Of a DNA stretch of 64,000 bases, positions 25,254 through 33,146 are shown in pieces; within the stretch, counting starts at the first letter, position 1, and each line of letters begins with the position of its first letter. Location: NCBI RefSeq assembly GCF_029846635.1, contig NZ_JARVTG010000001.1, positions 496,001 through 560,000 of the forward strand, written 5' to 3'. This stretch comes from Pokkaliibacter sp. MBI-7 (lineage in GTDB: Bacteria; Pseudomonadota; Gammaproteobacteria; Pseudomonadales; Balneatricaceae). The notes under the pieces were generated by a model, which was given only the letters and a program-made list of their open reading frames with translations, searched no databases and was not told the origin of the DNA. The position numbers and the translations under genes are program-made.

Positions 25254-26471
25254 TTAGCCTTTAACGCACACCACCTGCCGCAGCGTATACACCACCTCCA
25301 CCAGATCCTGCTGGGCGGCCATCACGGCGTCGATGTCCTTGTACGCTGCCGGGCTTTCATCAATGACGTCACTGTCTTTGCGGCATTCCACATGCGCGGT
25401 CGCGGCAACATGCTGATCCAGAGTGATGCTCTTCTTCGCCTCAGTACGCGACATCATGCGCCCGGCACCATGGCTGCAGGAGCAGAAGCTTTCGGTATTC
25501 CCCTTACCCCGCACGATAAATGAACGCGCCCCCATACTGCCGGGGATGATCCCCAGTTGCCCCTGCTGAGCACTGACGGCGCCCTTACGTGTCAGCCACA
25601 CCGTCTGGCCGAAATGCTGCTCCTGCTGCACATAGTTGTGGTGGCAGTTGATAGCCTCTTCCTCTACCACCAGCGGCTTGCCCAGTGTTCTTGCCAGCGC
25701 CTGCAGGCTGCGCTGCATCATGGTCTGGCGGTTAAGACGGGCGTAATCCTGTGCCCAGCCGACGGCTTCCACATAATCCGCAAAGTGCTGGGAGCCTTCC
25801 TGCAGATAGGCCAGATTGTCATCAGGCAACTGTCTCTGATGGCGCTCCATTTCCTTCTTCGCCAGCTGGATAAAGTGCATGCCGATAAAGTTACCCACAC
25901 CACGGGAGCCCGAGTGCAGCATGATCCACACCCGCTCCGCCTCATCCAGACAGACCTCGATAAAGTGATTACCGGTGCCCAGCGTGCCGAGATGGCTGAG
26001 ATGGTTGCTCTTCGCCAGCTTGGGGTGCTTGTCGCACAACGCCCTGAACCGCGGTGCCAGCCATTTCCAGCTCTGCTGCACATCCTCCGGCACATCATGC
26101 CAGCTGCCTTTATCACGCTTGCTGCGTCCGACTGAACGGCCGTGAGGGATACAGCGCTCCAGTTCACTGCGCAGCGTTGCCAGTGTGTCGGGCAGGTCAC
26201 GGGCGTGTACATCCGTGCGTACCGCCACCATTCCACAGCCGATATCCACTCCCACCGCCGCAGGAATAATGGCCCCGACGGTCGGCAGCACTGAGCCAAT
26301 GGTGGCGCCCATACCCACATGCACATCAGGCATGGCCGCTACCCACGGCCCGACAAAGGGCAGCTGGGCGATATTCATCAGCTGCTGACGGGCACCGTCA
26401 TCAAAGGCGACTCCCTGCGTCCAGCTTTTGATCAGACCCCCGCCGGGGCTGGTGAAGGATTGGTAGGTCAT
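25254..26471 (-). CDS. rtcB: RNA-splicing ligase RtcB
   Basis: The 405-aa protein has E. coli RtcB length and all key sites: DVHVGMGATIGSVLP (residues 49-63), the metal ligands Asp76 and Cys79 in VGVDIGCGM, GTGNHF with His169, LHSGSRGVGN with His186, and the guanylylated His in SCSHGAGRMMSR near residue 333. It joins 2',3'-cyclic phosphate or 3'-phosphate ends to 5'-OH ends using GTP and Mn. It lies downstream of rtcR on the same strand, with a sigma-54 promoter match in the 158-bp gap. No rtcA cyclase is present. Confidence 0.96.
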   Translation of the reverse strand: MTYQSFTSPGGGLIKSWTQGVAFDDGARQQLMNIAQLPFVGPWVAAMPDVHVGMGATIGSVLPTVGAIIPAAVGVDIGCGMVAVRTDVHARDLPDTLATLRSELERCIPHGRSVGRSKRDKGSWHDVPEDVQQSWKWLAPRFRALCDKHPKLAKSNHLSHLGTLGTGNHFIEVCLDEAERVWIMLHSGSRGVGNFIGMHFIQLAKKEMERHQRQLPDDNLAYLQEGSQHFADYVEAVGWAQDYARLNRQTMMQRSLQALARTLGKPLVVEEEAINCHHNYVQQEQHFGQTVWLTRKGAVSAQQGQLGIIPGSMGARSFIVRGKGNTESFCSCSHGAGRMMSRTEAKKSITLDQHVAATAHVECRKDSDVIDESPAAYKDIDAVMAAQQDLVEVVYTLRQVVCVKG

Positions 26472-26519
26472 GGTGTTTTTCCTGTTACTCGTAGGTTGTG
26501 TCAGTACACCTCTCTGATA

Positions 26520-26534
26520 ACAAGATCAGTGCCA
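26520..26534 (-). promoter_or_regulatory. Sigma-54 promoter for rtcB
   Basis: On the minus strand the sequence reads TGGCACTGATCTTGT, which fits the TGGCAC-N5-TTGC -24/-12 consensus with one change (TTGT). It ends about 49 bp upstream of the rtcB ATG, leaving room for a short leader. RtcR, encoded just upstream, is a sigma-54 activator. Confidence 0.75.
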
Positions 26535-26629
26535 GCTCCTGAAAACTAATTAACCTATTGTTTTTATTTGGATTTTATAAAAATCAACCCGATCATCCCG
26601 GTGGATTTTTATCTGATCCGATAAGCCTG

Positions 26630-28216
26630 CTATTTATTAAGATCATCAAAAGTCAGCCCGAATCGAGCCAGATACTGTCGCAGCCGGTGGGCATCATTAT
26701 TTGAACTTTTACGCTCCCGGGAGCGATTAAACAGACGTCTGCCCGCTTCTGACTGGCTGGCACTGTCACGACAGACGGCGACCACCTTGCGCAGCTGGTA
26801 TTCGTCGAACAGATCAATACTGGCCAGCTGCTCTGCGTCCAGCACCTCATCCAGCGCAGGCAGATCCTCCTGCGGTTGCCGCCGCCAGCCACGCTGCAGC
26901 CGTTGCTTCTCTTCGGCCACGATGTCTTCGTTGATACGCCCGCCTTCGGCCAGTGTGGCCATGCGCTGCACACTGGCATTGAGATCACGAAAATTCCCCA
27001 GCCACAGCGCATCGCCGTGCTGGGCAAACTGCAGATACTGCTCACGGGCGGCGCGGTTAAACCCCACCTTGCAGCCCAGCAACTCAGTGGCCTGCTGCAG
27101 CTCATACTCCAGATTGGGCGCAATATCCTCACGCCGGTGACGCAGGCCCGGCAGCTCGTAGCTCCACAGATTAATGCGCGCCAGCAGATCCTCGCGAAAA
27201 CGCCCGGCCTCCACTTCCAGCTGCAGATCACGATTGGTTCCGGCAATCAGCTGAAAATCACTCTGCACCGGGTGATCCGCCCCCACCGGATAGAAGCTCT
27301 TTTCTTCGATGGCATGCAGCAGCATGGCCTGCTCATCCAGCCCCAGCTCACCAATTTCATCCAGAAACAACAGCCCCCTGTCTGCCCGTGCCAGCAACCC
27401 CTTGCGCGCCTGCTGCGCACCGGTAAACGCCCCTCGCTGATGGCCAAACAGGGCCGACATGGCACTGTCACCACGCAAGGTGGCGCAGTTGATGGCCACA
27501 AACTCACCGCGCACTGAGCCCCGTCGCTGCTTGAGCTGGTAAATACGCTTGGCCAGCTGCGACTTACCGGCACCGGTTGGCCCGGTAATCAGAATCGGCG
27601 CCACCGAACGAATGGCAACCCGCTCTATTTGCTGAATCATGGCGTTGAACTGGGCATTACGGGTATCGATCCCCGATTTCAGAAAGTCGGCTCCCTCCAG
27701 ATGCTGACGGCGGAAGCGCGAGCCGAGGACATCGTATTTGGACAGATCCAGATCAATCAGCTGAACGGTACCCGCCGGGTTGCCCCCTTCGCGGTCAGGC
27801 GCCGTCTGCATCAGCACCGCAGGAATGTAATTGGCCTCACACAGCAGGAACCAGCAAATCTGGGTAACGTGAGTGCCGGTAGTGATATGCAGGAAGTAAC
27901 GCTCTTCTTCCGGGTTGAACGGATAGTGCTCGGCAAAATCCAGCAGCACCGCATAGACCTGCGCAAAGTCCCAGGGATCAGGCAGGCTGACCTGATGCAA
28001 CTGCACCTCGGTGCTGGCTGACACACTGGTCATGTCGGCACCGACGTTGTTTGCCAGCCGGCTGTCGCGCGCATCGTGCAGCAAGACAAAGCGATCAACC
28101 GCCAGCTCAGGCTGCATCACACACGCCACCGAAGGTCGCCACAGCTGCCAGCGCTTTTTGCCCTTGCCCATGCTGTCCTTGGCGCTACCGAGAAAACCGA
28201 TCACGACGTTTTTCAT
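26630..28216 (-). CDS. rtcR: RtcR, sigma-54-dependent regulator of RNA repair
   Basis: The 528-aa protein has an N-terminal CARF-like sensor domain (about 1-180; FLGSAKDSMGKGKKRW and HITTGTHVTQICWFLL), a central AAA+ ATPase with Walker A GPTGAGKS near 210, the sigma-54 contact loop GAFTGA near 261 and Walker B LLFLDEIGE near 281, and a C-terminal DNA-binding region. In E. coli, RtcR responds to RNA fragments with 2',3'-cyclic phosphate ends and switches on rtcBA. Here rtcR is divergent from a second RNA-repair-type unit and could drive both. Confidence 0.95.
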   Translation of the reverse strand: MKNVVIGFLGSAKDSMGKGKKRWQLWRPSVACVMQPELAVDRFVLLHDARDSRLANNVGADMTSVSASTEVQLHQVSLPDPWDFAQVYAVLLDFAEHYPFNPEEERYFLHITTGTHVTQICWFLLCEANYIPAVLMQTAPDREGGNPAGTVQLIDLDLSKYDVLGSRFRRQHLEGADFLKSGIDTRNAQFNAMIQQIERVAIRSVAPILITGPTGAGKSQLAKRIYQLKQRRGSVRGEFVAINCATLRGDSAMSALFGHQRGAFTGAQQARKGLLARADRGLLFLDEIGELGLDEQAMLLHAIEEKSFYPVGADHPVQSDFQLIAGTNRDLQLEVEAGRFREDLLARINLWSYELPGLRHRREDIAPNLEYELQQATELLGCKVGFNRAAREQYLQFAQHGDALWLGNFRDLNASVQRMATLAEGGRINEDIVAEEKQRLQRGWRRQPQEDLPALDEVLDAEQLASIDLFDEYQLRKVVAVCRDSASQSEAGRRLFNRSRERKSSNNDAHRLRQYLARFGLTFDDLNK

Positions 28217-28323
28217 CTCTTATCCTTTCCGATAAAAAGCGATTTCATTCGATCAGAAATAGCTGCTTCGTTCAACGTCGGGATACATATCAACCTTACT
28301 CATTAATAAATTTATCTATTATT

Positions 28324-28336
28324 AATCAATGAGTTA
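28324..28336 (+). promoter_or_regulatory. IHF-site match upstream of sigma-54 promoter
   Basis: AATCAATGAGTTA matches the IHF core consensus WATCAANNNNTTR exactly, in an AT-rich tract (28300-28345), and ends 30 bp before the -24 element at 28366. IHF bending between an upstream activator site and a sigma-54 promoter is the usual arrangement. Confidence 0.55.
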
Positions 28337-28365
28337 TATGAATTTTATCGAACCAATCACAAGAC

Positions 28366-28380
28366 TGGCACAGTGCTGGC
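28366..28380 (+). promoter_or_regulatory. Sigma-54 promoter for the tRNA-like RNA/slipin unit
   Basis: TGGCACAGTGCTGGC keeps the invariant GG and GC dinucleotides 10 bp apart and the full -24 hexamer TGGCAC; the -12 element is TGGC instead of TTGC. Transcription would start near 28392, about 90 bp before the tRNA-like sequence. It points away from rtcR and mirrors the promoter of rtcB. Confidence 0.65.
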
Positions 28381-28484
28381 AATAGTACAGGAGATGATCG
28401 AGATTGCTGTGGCGCTGGCTCACAACCCAGGCTGGCATCCCTTCCCTGAAGCAGGATGTACCGCGACTCACTCCAGACCATCAC

Positions 28485-28546
28485 GCCTGATAGCTCAATG
28501 GCAGAGCGGCCAAAACGGCAGAAACGGGTTCGATTCCCGTTCAGGC
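28485..28546 (+). ncRNA. tRNA-like RNA lacking a normal anticodon arm (candidate Y RNA module)
   Basis: The 62-nt sequence folds as a tRNA: acceptor stem GCCTGA/TCAGGC (28485-28490 with 28541-28546), D arm GCTC-AATGGCA-GAGC (28493-28507) and T arm ACGGG-TTCGATT-CCCGT (28524-28540). In place of a 5-bp, 7-nt-loop anticodon arm there is only GCC-AAAAC-GGC (28509-28519). There is no encoded CCA. Bacterial Y RNAs such as YrlA contain exactly this kind of tRNA mimic and are linked to rtcBA loci, so a Y RNA is the best reading; a decayed tRNA is the alternative. Confidence 0.65.
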
Positions 28547-28556
28547 TCACCGGAAA

Positions 28557-28582
28557 GTCATGAGACTGGGGTTCGAATCCCT
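28557..28582 (+). ncRNA. Second tRNA-like fragment (T-arm mimic)
   Basis: GTC-ATGA-GAC (28557-28566) is followed by GGGG-TTCGAAT-CCCT (28568-28582), a T-arm-like hairpin with the TTCGAAT loop, 11 bp after the first tRNA-like domain. It repeats the short-hairpin-plus-T-arm arrangement of the first but has no visible acceptor or D arm. It may be part of the same non-coding transcript. Confidence 0.4.
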
Positions 28583-28803
28583 AACCTACTTAAACACGAG
28601 GTGTGAACGCCTGCTGTGTCGTGGCTTTGAGCCATCCACTGCCGGCCAGTAACACCGCCCTCTCAGGTCGTAACCCGGCTGACTGCGGGCAGCGCCACAC
28701 GACATGCGGCAAGGATGCCGCCGCGCTACAGGGATAGCTGTTTCGTGTGCCGATGCCTGACAGACCGGGTTCCCCTGAGGGTTCATTACCCCAATACAGA
28801 TTT

Positions 28804-29018
28804 AACAGGTCGTTGAAAATCTATCTGCGTTGCCGAATACCGCGTCAAAAACAGGCTCACAGCCAAAGGCTGAACGTGCTTTAGCACGGCCCCGAAGGGG
28901 CGAGCGGAGCGAGTCAAATGCTCATTTAGTCCACTAAACTCCGCTTTTTCGCCTGTTTCTTGTGCCCTCGGGGTATTTCCTTGTCTCGGCTACCTCGATA
29001 ACGTTTTTCAACAGCCTG
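28804..29018. repeat. Long intergenic repeat, copy A (MITE-like)
   Basis: The 215-bp element shares its ends and most of its body with the copy at 30197-30355. Its ends are imperfect inverted repeats (CAGGTCGTTGAAAA at the left, TTTTTCAACAGCCTG at the right). It contains a TTTAG-TCCA-CTAAA dyad and, relative to copy B, an extra internal block of about 57 bp. It encodes no transposase. It directly precedes the slipin gene. Confidence 0.75.
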
Positions 29019-29033
29019 CTAGAGGACTCAATC

Positions 29034-30194
29034 ATGTTGATAAAGAAAATGCAGGTTGCCGACGAAGAACGTGTGCTGCTATACCGCCAGCGCCAGTTGC
29101 AGCAGGTGCTGCAACCCGGCAGCTACCGCTTCTATGATCTGCACAACGAGCTGACCAGCGAAGTGCTGAATATCAACAGCATCGACATCCAGCACGTCAA
29201 TCTCGATGTACTGCTGACCAAACCGGCCTTCCGTGATCTGGTGGATGTGCATCAGCTGGCAGCCGACGAGGCCGGGCTGCTATGGCTGGATAATCAGCCG
29301 CACTTGCTGCTGGAGCCACTGCGCCGTCTGGTGACCTGGAAGGGCAACACCGGCCTGCGCGTGGAGATTTTCCCGTTGCAACAGCTGCTGCCGCTGAGCA
29401 ATGACCTGCTGTCCGCCCTGATGCGCCGCAACCTGCTGCGTGCCAATGGCCACACCGGGGTATTCCAGCTGACAGTGGCGGAGCAATCCGTTGCCCTGCT
29501 GTATGAAAACGGCATCCTGCTGCAGACGCTGCAACCCGGACGCTATGGCTACTGGGCTTTCAACCGCGAGCTGAGTGCACAGGTCTATGACCTCAAATGG
29601 CAGGCACTGGATATCAGCGGCCAGGAAATCCTGACCAGGGATCGCGTCAGCCTGCGTATCAACCTGACCGCTGCGTATCGCATCACCGATCCGGTGCGAC
29701 TGGCTGAGCAGGTCAAGACACCGGCGGATCATCTGTATCGTCGTTTGCAGCTGGCCCTGAGTGAAACCGTGGGCACCCGCACGCTGGATGCCCTGCTGGC
29801 CGATAAGGATGCCATCACCAGGGCCGTCGATAAGGCCGTGCGCGGCTATGCCGAATCACTGGGCCTGCAGCTGGAGCAGGTCGGCATCAAAGACATCATC
29901 CTGCCGGGTGAGATGAAGGACATCCTCAATCAGGTCGTTCAGGCAGAAAAAGCCGCCGAAGCCAACCTGATCAAACGCCGTGAAGAAACCGCCGCGACCC
30001 GCTCGCTGCATAACACCGCGAAAATGCTGGAGAACAACCCGGTCTTACTGCGCCTGAAAGAGCTCGAAGCACTGGAGCGTGTGGCGGAGCGTATCAACCA
30101 TCTGAACGTCTACGGCGGGCTGGATCAGGTGATGAACGGGCTGGTGACGTTAGGCCCAAGCCCCGTCGCATCGGCAAGACCGAACAAAAGTTGA
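29034..30194 (+). CDS. Slipin (SPFH/band-7 family protein) of the RNA-repair locus
   Basis: The 386-aa protein has a beta-rich N-terminal region with two half repeats (EERVLLYRQRQLQQVLQPGS and QSVALLYENGILLQTLQPGR) and a central band-7/SPFH domain (QEILTRDRVSLRINLTAAYR, LQLALSETVGTRTLDALLAD, LGLQLEQVGIKDIILPGEMK), then a helical C terminus. No clear transmembrane segment is visible at the N terminus. The start at 29034 is chosen after AGAGGA; an upstream start would lie in the repeat element. Slipins are reported in sigma-54/RtcR RNA-repair operons, which fits the position here. Molecular role unknown. Confidence 0.85.
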   Translation: MLIKKMQVADEERVLLYRQRQLQQVLQPGSYRFYDLHNELTSEVLNINSIDIQHVNLDVLLTKPAFRDLVDVHQLAADEAGLLWLDNQPHLLLEPLRRLVTWKGNTGLRVEIFPLQQLLPLSNDLLSALMRRNLLRANGHTGVFQLTVAEQSVALLYENGILLQTLQPGRYGYWAFNRELSAQVYDLKWQALDISGQEILTRDRVSLRINLTAAYRITDPVRLAEQVKTPADHLYRRLQLALSETVGTRTLDALLADKDAITRAVDKAVRGYAESLGLQLEQVGIKDIILPGEMKDILNQVVQAEKAAEANLIKRREETAATRSLHNTAKMLENNPVLLRLKELEALERVAERINHLNVYGGLDQVMNGLVTLGPSPVASARPNKS

Positions 30195-30196
30195 TT

Positions 30197-30355
30197 AACA
30201 GGCTATTGAAAATCTATCTGCGTTGCCGAATACCGCGTCAAAAACAGGCTCAAAATGCTCATTTAGTCCACTAAACTCCGCTTTTTCGCCTGTTTCTTGT
30301 GCCCTTGGGGTATTTCCTTGTCTCGGCTTCCTCGATAACGTTTTTCAACAGCCTG
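30197..30355. repeat. Long intergenic repeat, copy B (MITE-like)
   Basis: The 159-bp element is nearly identical to copy A apart from its missing internal block. Its ends CAGGCTATTGAAAA and TTTTTCAACAGCCTG form imperfect inverted repeats. It begins 2 bp after the slipin stop and ends about 50 bp before the nucleotidyltransferase gene, so copies A and B bracket the slipin gene in direct orientation. Confidence 0.75.
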
Positions 30356-30407
30356 ATAAGGGCGAACACGTAGTGAGCTGCTGCTCACGGCCCAGGGAGG
30401 GAACACC

Positions 30408-31169
30408 ATGCAAGACAAAATTCTGCAGACACTGGCAGCACTGGAACAACCGCAAAGGATGCGCATCCTGTTCGCCTGTGAATCCGGCAGCCGTGCCTGG
30501 CACTGCGCCTCGGCGGACAGCGACTACGACGTGCGTTTTATCTACGTCAGACCACTGCCCCACTATCTGAGCATTGGCCAGCACCCCGACACCTTCAGCC
30601 AGCCCGTCAGTGACCGTCTCGACCTGCACGGCTGGGATGTACGCAAGGCGCTGGCCTTGCTGCGCAGCAGTAACCCGAGCCTGCTGGAATGGTTGCACTC
30701 GAGCGTGGTTTACCGCGCGGATGAGCCCTGGCTGACCGCCTGCCGGGCACTGGCAGCGCAGAGCTTTCGGCCACGGCCACTGTTTCATCACTATCTGGCC
30801 ATGGCGCACAACAACCGACAGACATCCGCTGACTGGACCGCCAAACGCTATCTCTACGTGCTGCGCCCCCTGCTGTGCGCCTGGTGGCTGGTGCATTACC
30901 AGCGTATGCCACCACTGGCTGTGGATGCCCTGTGCGATGGATTACCGCTGGATACATCGCAGCGGGAAAGCATGGCCACGCTGCTCTGCGCCAGGCGCGG
31001 GGCTACGGAGCAACAGCCAGTCCAGCGCTACCCCATACTGGATGCACTGATAGCAACACTGACCATTCGTCTGCCCGAACAGCCGCCAGCGATCCGGCCT
31101 CCCGCCGACATGGCGCTGTTCGATGAGTTTTTGCTGCACACTGTGGTGCCGCCCCTTCAGCCAGCCTGA
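30408..31169 (+). CDS. YcgL-type (COG3541) nucleotidyltransferase of the RNA-repair locus
   Basis: The 253-aa protein starts after CAGGGAGGGAAC. Its N-terminal core is a DNA-polymerase-beta-fold nucleotidyltransferase: ACESGSRAWHCAS with the G-S pair at 27-28 and the catalytic Asp39 and Asp41 in SADSDYDVRFIY. The remainder is helical (AKRYLYVLRPLLCAWWL). Such proteins are suggested to add nucleotides to RNA ends and recur in RtcR-controlled loci with slipins and Y RNAs. It shares strand with the slipin. Confidence 0.85.
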   Translation: MQDKILQTLAALEQPQRMRILFACESGSRAWHCASADSDYDVRFIYVRPLPHYLSIGQHPDTFSQPVSDRLDLHGWDVRKALALLRSSNPSLLEWLHSSVVYRADEPWLTACRALAAQSFRPRPLFHHYLAMAHNNRQTSADWTAKRYLYVLRPLLCAWWLVHYQRMPPLAVDALCDGLPLDTSQRESMATLLCARRGATEQQPVQRYPILDALIATLTIRLPEQPPAIRPPADMALFDEFLLHTVVPPLQPA

Positions 31170-31293
31170 CAGCTGACAGCCTCTGCAACGCACGGCGGAT
31201 AAACGCAACACATCCCAGCATTTCGTCGCTGGTTTATGCCGGTCAGCGGCATAGCATGTGACAGGTGGCGAACAGGTAGCGAAGGAGTTTGCG

Positions 31294-31956
31294 ATGAATC
31301 GTCTGCACTATATCTACGATCCGCTGTGTGGCTGGTGTTACGGTGCCGCGTCGCTGGCCCGCACGGCGGCGACCATGAGTGATCTGCCATTGTATTTGCA
31401 TGCCGGCGGCATGCTCACCGGCCACAACGTACGGCGCGCAACGGACATGCGCGAGTTTGAACTGTCCAATGACCTGCGCATTGCTGAGCTGAGCGGGCAG
31501 GCGTTTGGTAAAGAGTATCTTGATGGCCTGCTCAACGACCCCGATGCGCTGTTTGATTCAACGCCGCCAACGGCAGGCATTCTGGCGGTCAATCTGGTCA
31601 CCGATCAGCCACTGGATATGCTGGATGCGATTCAGCATGCCCTCTACCACGACGGCAAAAGCATTACCGATAAGGAAACCCTGAGCGGGCTGGCGGTGCA
31701 GGTCGGCGTCGACCATGATCTGTTTCTCGCCGCTTATGGGGATGTGCAGGGCAAGGCCACCGAAGAACATATCGCCGAGACCCGGCAGTTACTGGCTCGT
31801 ATCGGCGGGCGCAGCTTCCCTACCTTTATTCTCGAACAGGATGACGGCTATCACGCCCTTGAATTCACCCGCTATCTGGGCCAGCCGCAGCAGTGGCATG
31901 ACTATCTGCGTGCTCTGTTAAGCGGCGATCACCGCCCCACCAGCCCATTACACTGA
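31294..31956 (+). CDS. DsbA-family (FrnE-like) thioredoxin-fold protein
   Basis: The 220-aa protein begins MNRLHYIYDPLCGWCYG with the CGWC redox pair at residues 12-15, no signal peptide, and the DsbA/FrnE helical insertion; GGRSFPTFILEQ is the cis-Pro loop. Cytoplasmic members reduce or isomerise disulfides, or handle 2-hydroxychromene-like substrates. The start at 31294 follows GAAGGAG. A strong terminator follows it, so it probably ends the plus-strand unit or is transcribed alone. Confidence 0.87.
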   Translation: MNRLHYIYDPLCGWCYGAASLARTAATMSDLPLYLHAGGMLTGHNVRRATDMREFELSNDLRIAELSGQAFGKEYLDGLLNDPDALFDSTPPTAGILAVNLVTDQPLDMLDAIQHALYHDGKSITDKETLSGLAVQVGVDHDLFLAAYGDVQGKATEEHIAETRQLLARIGGRSFPTFILEQDDGYHALEFTRYLGQPQQWHDYLRALLSGDHRPTSPLH

Positions 31957-31979
31957 CTCTCTTCAGCACGTTAGTGACC

Positions 31980-32008
31980 AAAGGGAGCCTGCGCTCCCTT
32001 TCTTTATT
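31980..32008 (+). terminator. Rho-independent terminator
   Basis: AAAGGGAGC-CTGC-GCTCCCTTT is a perfect 9-bp stem with a 4-nt loop, followed by CTTTATT. It lies 24 bp past the DsbA-family stop. Confidence 0.88.
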
Positions 32009-32068
32009 ACTGGCTCTGCCGTTTATACGCCGCCATCTGCGCACCACACTGCCTCATTGTTGCCCCGA

Positions 32069-33019
32069 TCAGCAGGGTTCAGCCTTGGCAGCAGCGGCCG
32101 TGACCGCAGGCTGGGGGTTGGACAGCGCCTGCTGCACCTTCCGCGCCTGCAGCATATTATGGCGCCCGATAAAGATCACCGATGCCAGAATCACCAGACT
32201 CCCCACCACTGTCATCAGATCGGGGATTTCATCGAAGATCAGCCAGCCAAACAGATACGCCAGTGGCAGGTTGAGGTAACTGAGGTTGGCAATACTGGCC
32301 ATCGACCCCACCCGCAGCGCACTGATCCACAGGTAGTTATACAGGCAGCCGGAACCGGCAATGGCGAAGATCAGCAGCCACAGTTGCGGCGTCATCGGCT
32401 TCCATTCGCTATAGGCCATGGGCGCCGTGAACAACGCTGTTAATACCGACAGCCAGAAGATCAGGCTGAAGGTGGTTTCATGCTTGCCATAGCCCTTGGT
32501 CATCACCTGACAGGTCGCAAACCCCAGCGCGCCCAGCAGTGCCAGAAAGGGCACCGCGGTACTTTCCCAGCTCAGCGCATCAGCCGGACGGGCAATCAGC
32601 AGCACCCCGGCAAAGCCTGCCAGTGCCGCCAGCCAGTTCAGCGGTGAGATCTTTTCTTTCAGCAGCAGTGCCGCCAGCGGCAGCATAAACAGCGGCTCGG
32701 TAAAGAACAGGCTGATCGTCATCGCCAGTGGCAAGTGCGCCAGTGAATAGAACAGCATGTAAGAGCCGAGCCCCACCAGCACCACCCGCATAAAGTGGAC
32801 GCGGGGGTTATGCCACGCCAGCGTGCGCCAGCCGACATGCAGGGCAAACGGCAGCAGCACAATAATATTGACGAACCAGCGCAGGAACAGCAGCTGCCAG
32901 GTAGCCAGCGCATCGCCGGTCAGCTTGATGCAGATATCCATCACCGAGCCGATCAGAATAGCGTTAAGAATCAACAGCATGGCATGTGATTCAGCAGAAC
33001 GGGAGAAGAGCTTGAACAT
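32069..33019 (-). CDS. EamA/DMT-family transporter
   Basis: The 316-aa membrane protein has about ten helices in two EamA repeats: LLILNAILIGSVMDICIKLT near the N terminus, LALPL-type FFTEPLFMLPLAALLLKEKI in repeat one and YLNLPLAYLFGWLIFDEIP in repeat two. It is likely an exporter of amino acids or a related metabolite. It is divergent from the LysR gene next to it, which may regulate it. The start at 33019 is preferred; an upstream in-frame ATG at 33037 exists. Confidence 0.88.
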   Translation of the reverse strand: MFKLFSRSAESHAMLLILNAILIGSVMDICIKLTGDALATWQLLFLRWFVNIIVLLPFALHVGWRTLAWHNPRVHFMRVVLVGLGSYMLFYSLAHLPLAMTISLFFTEPLFMLPLAALLLKEKISPLNWLAALAGFAGVLLIARPADALSWESTAVPFLALLGALGFATCQVMTKGYGKHETTFSLIFWLSVLTALFTAPMAYSEWKPMTPQLWLLIFAIAGSGCLYNYLWISALRVGSMASIANLSYLNLPLAYLFGWLIFDEIPDLMTVVGSLVILASVIFIGRHNMLQARKVQQALSNPQPAVTAAAAKAEPC

Positions 33020-33146
33020 GATGGCGGGCCTACTCAAGAGCCGACGGCAGACTGGCGGCTGACAAGATACTGCGCTACTTTAGTGCGGCCCCGAAAAGGG
33101 GTAAAAGGAGTTCTTGTCTCACCCCTATGAGTTTTTCTCACGGATC

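Noticed and set aside
28485..28546. Ordinary functional tRNA gene
   Set aside because: The anticodon arm is reduced to 3 bp with a 5-nt loop and no 7-nt anticodon loop exists, so it cannot decode.
28373..28606. 77-aa ORF across the tRNA-like region
   Set aside because: Its translation only reflects tRNA-like bases; the structure explains the sequence better.
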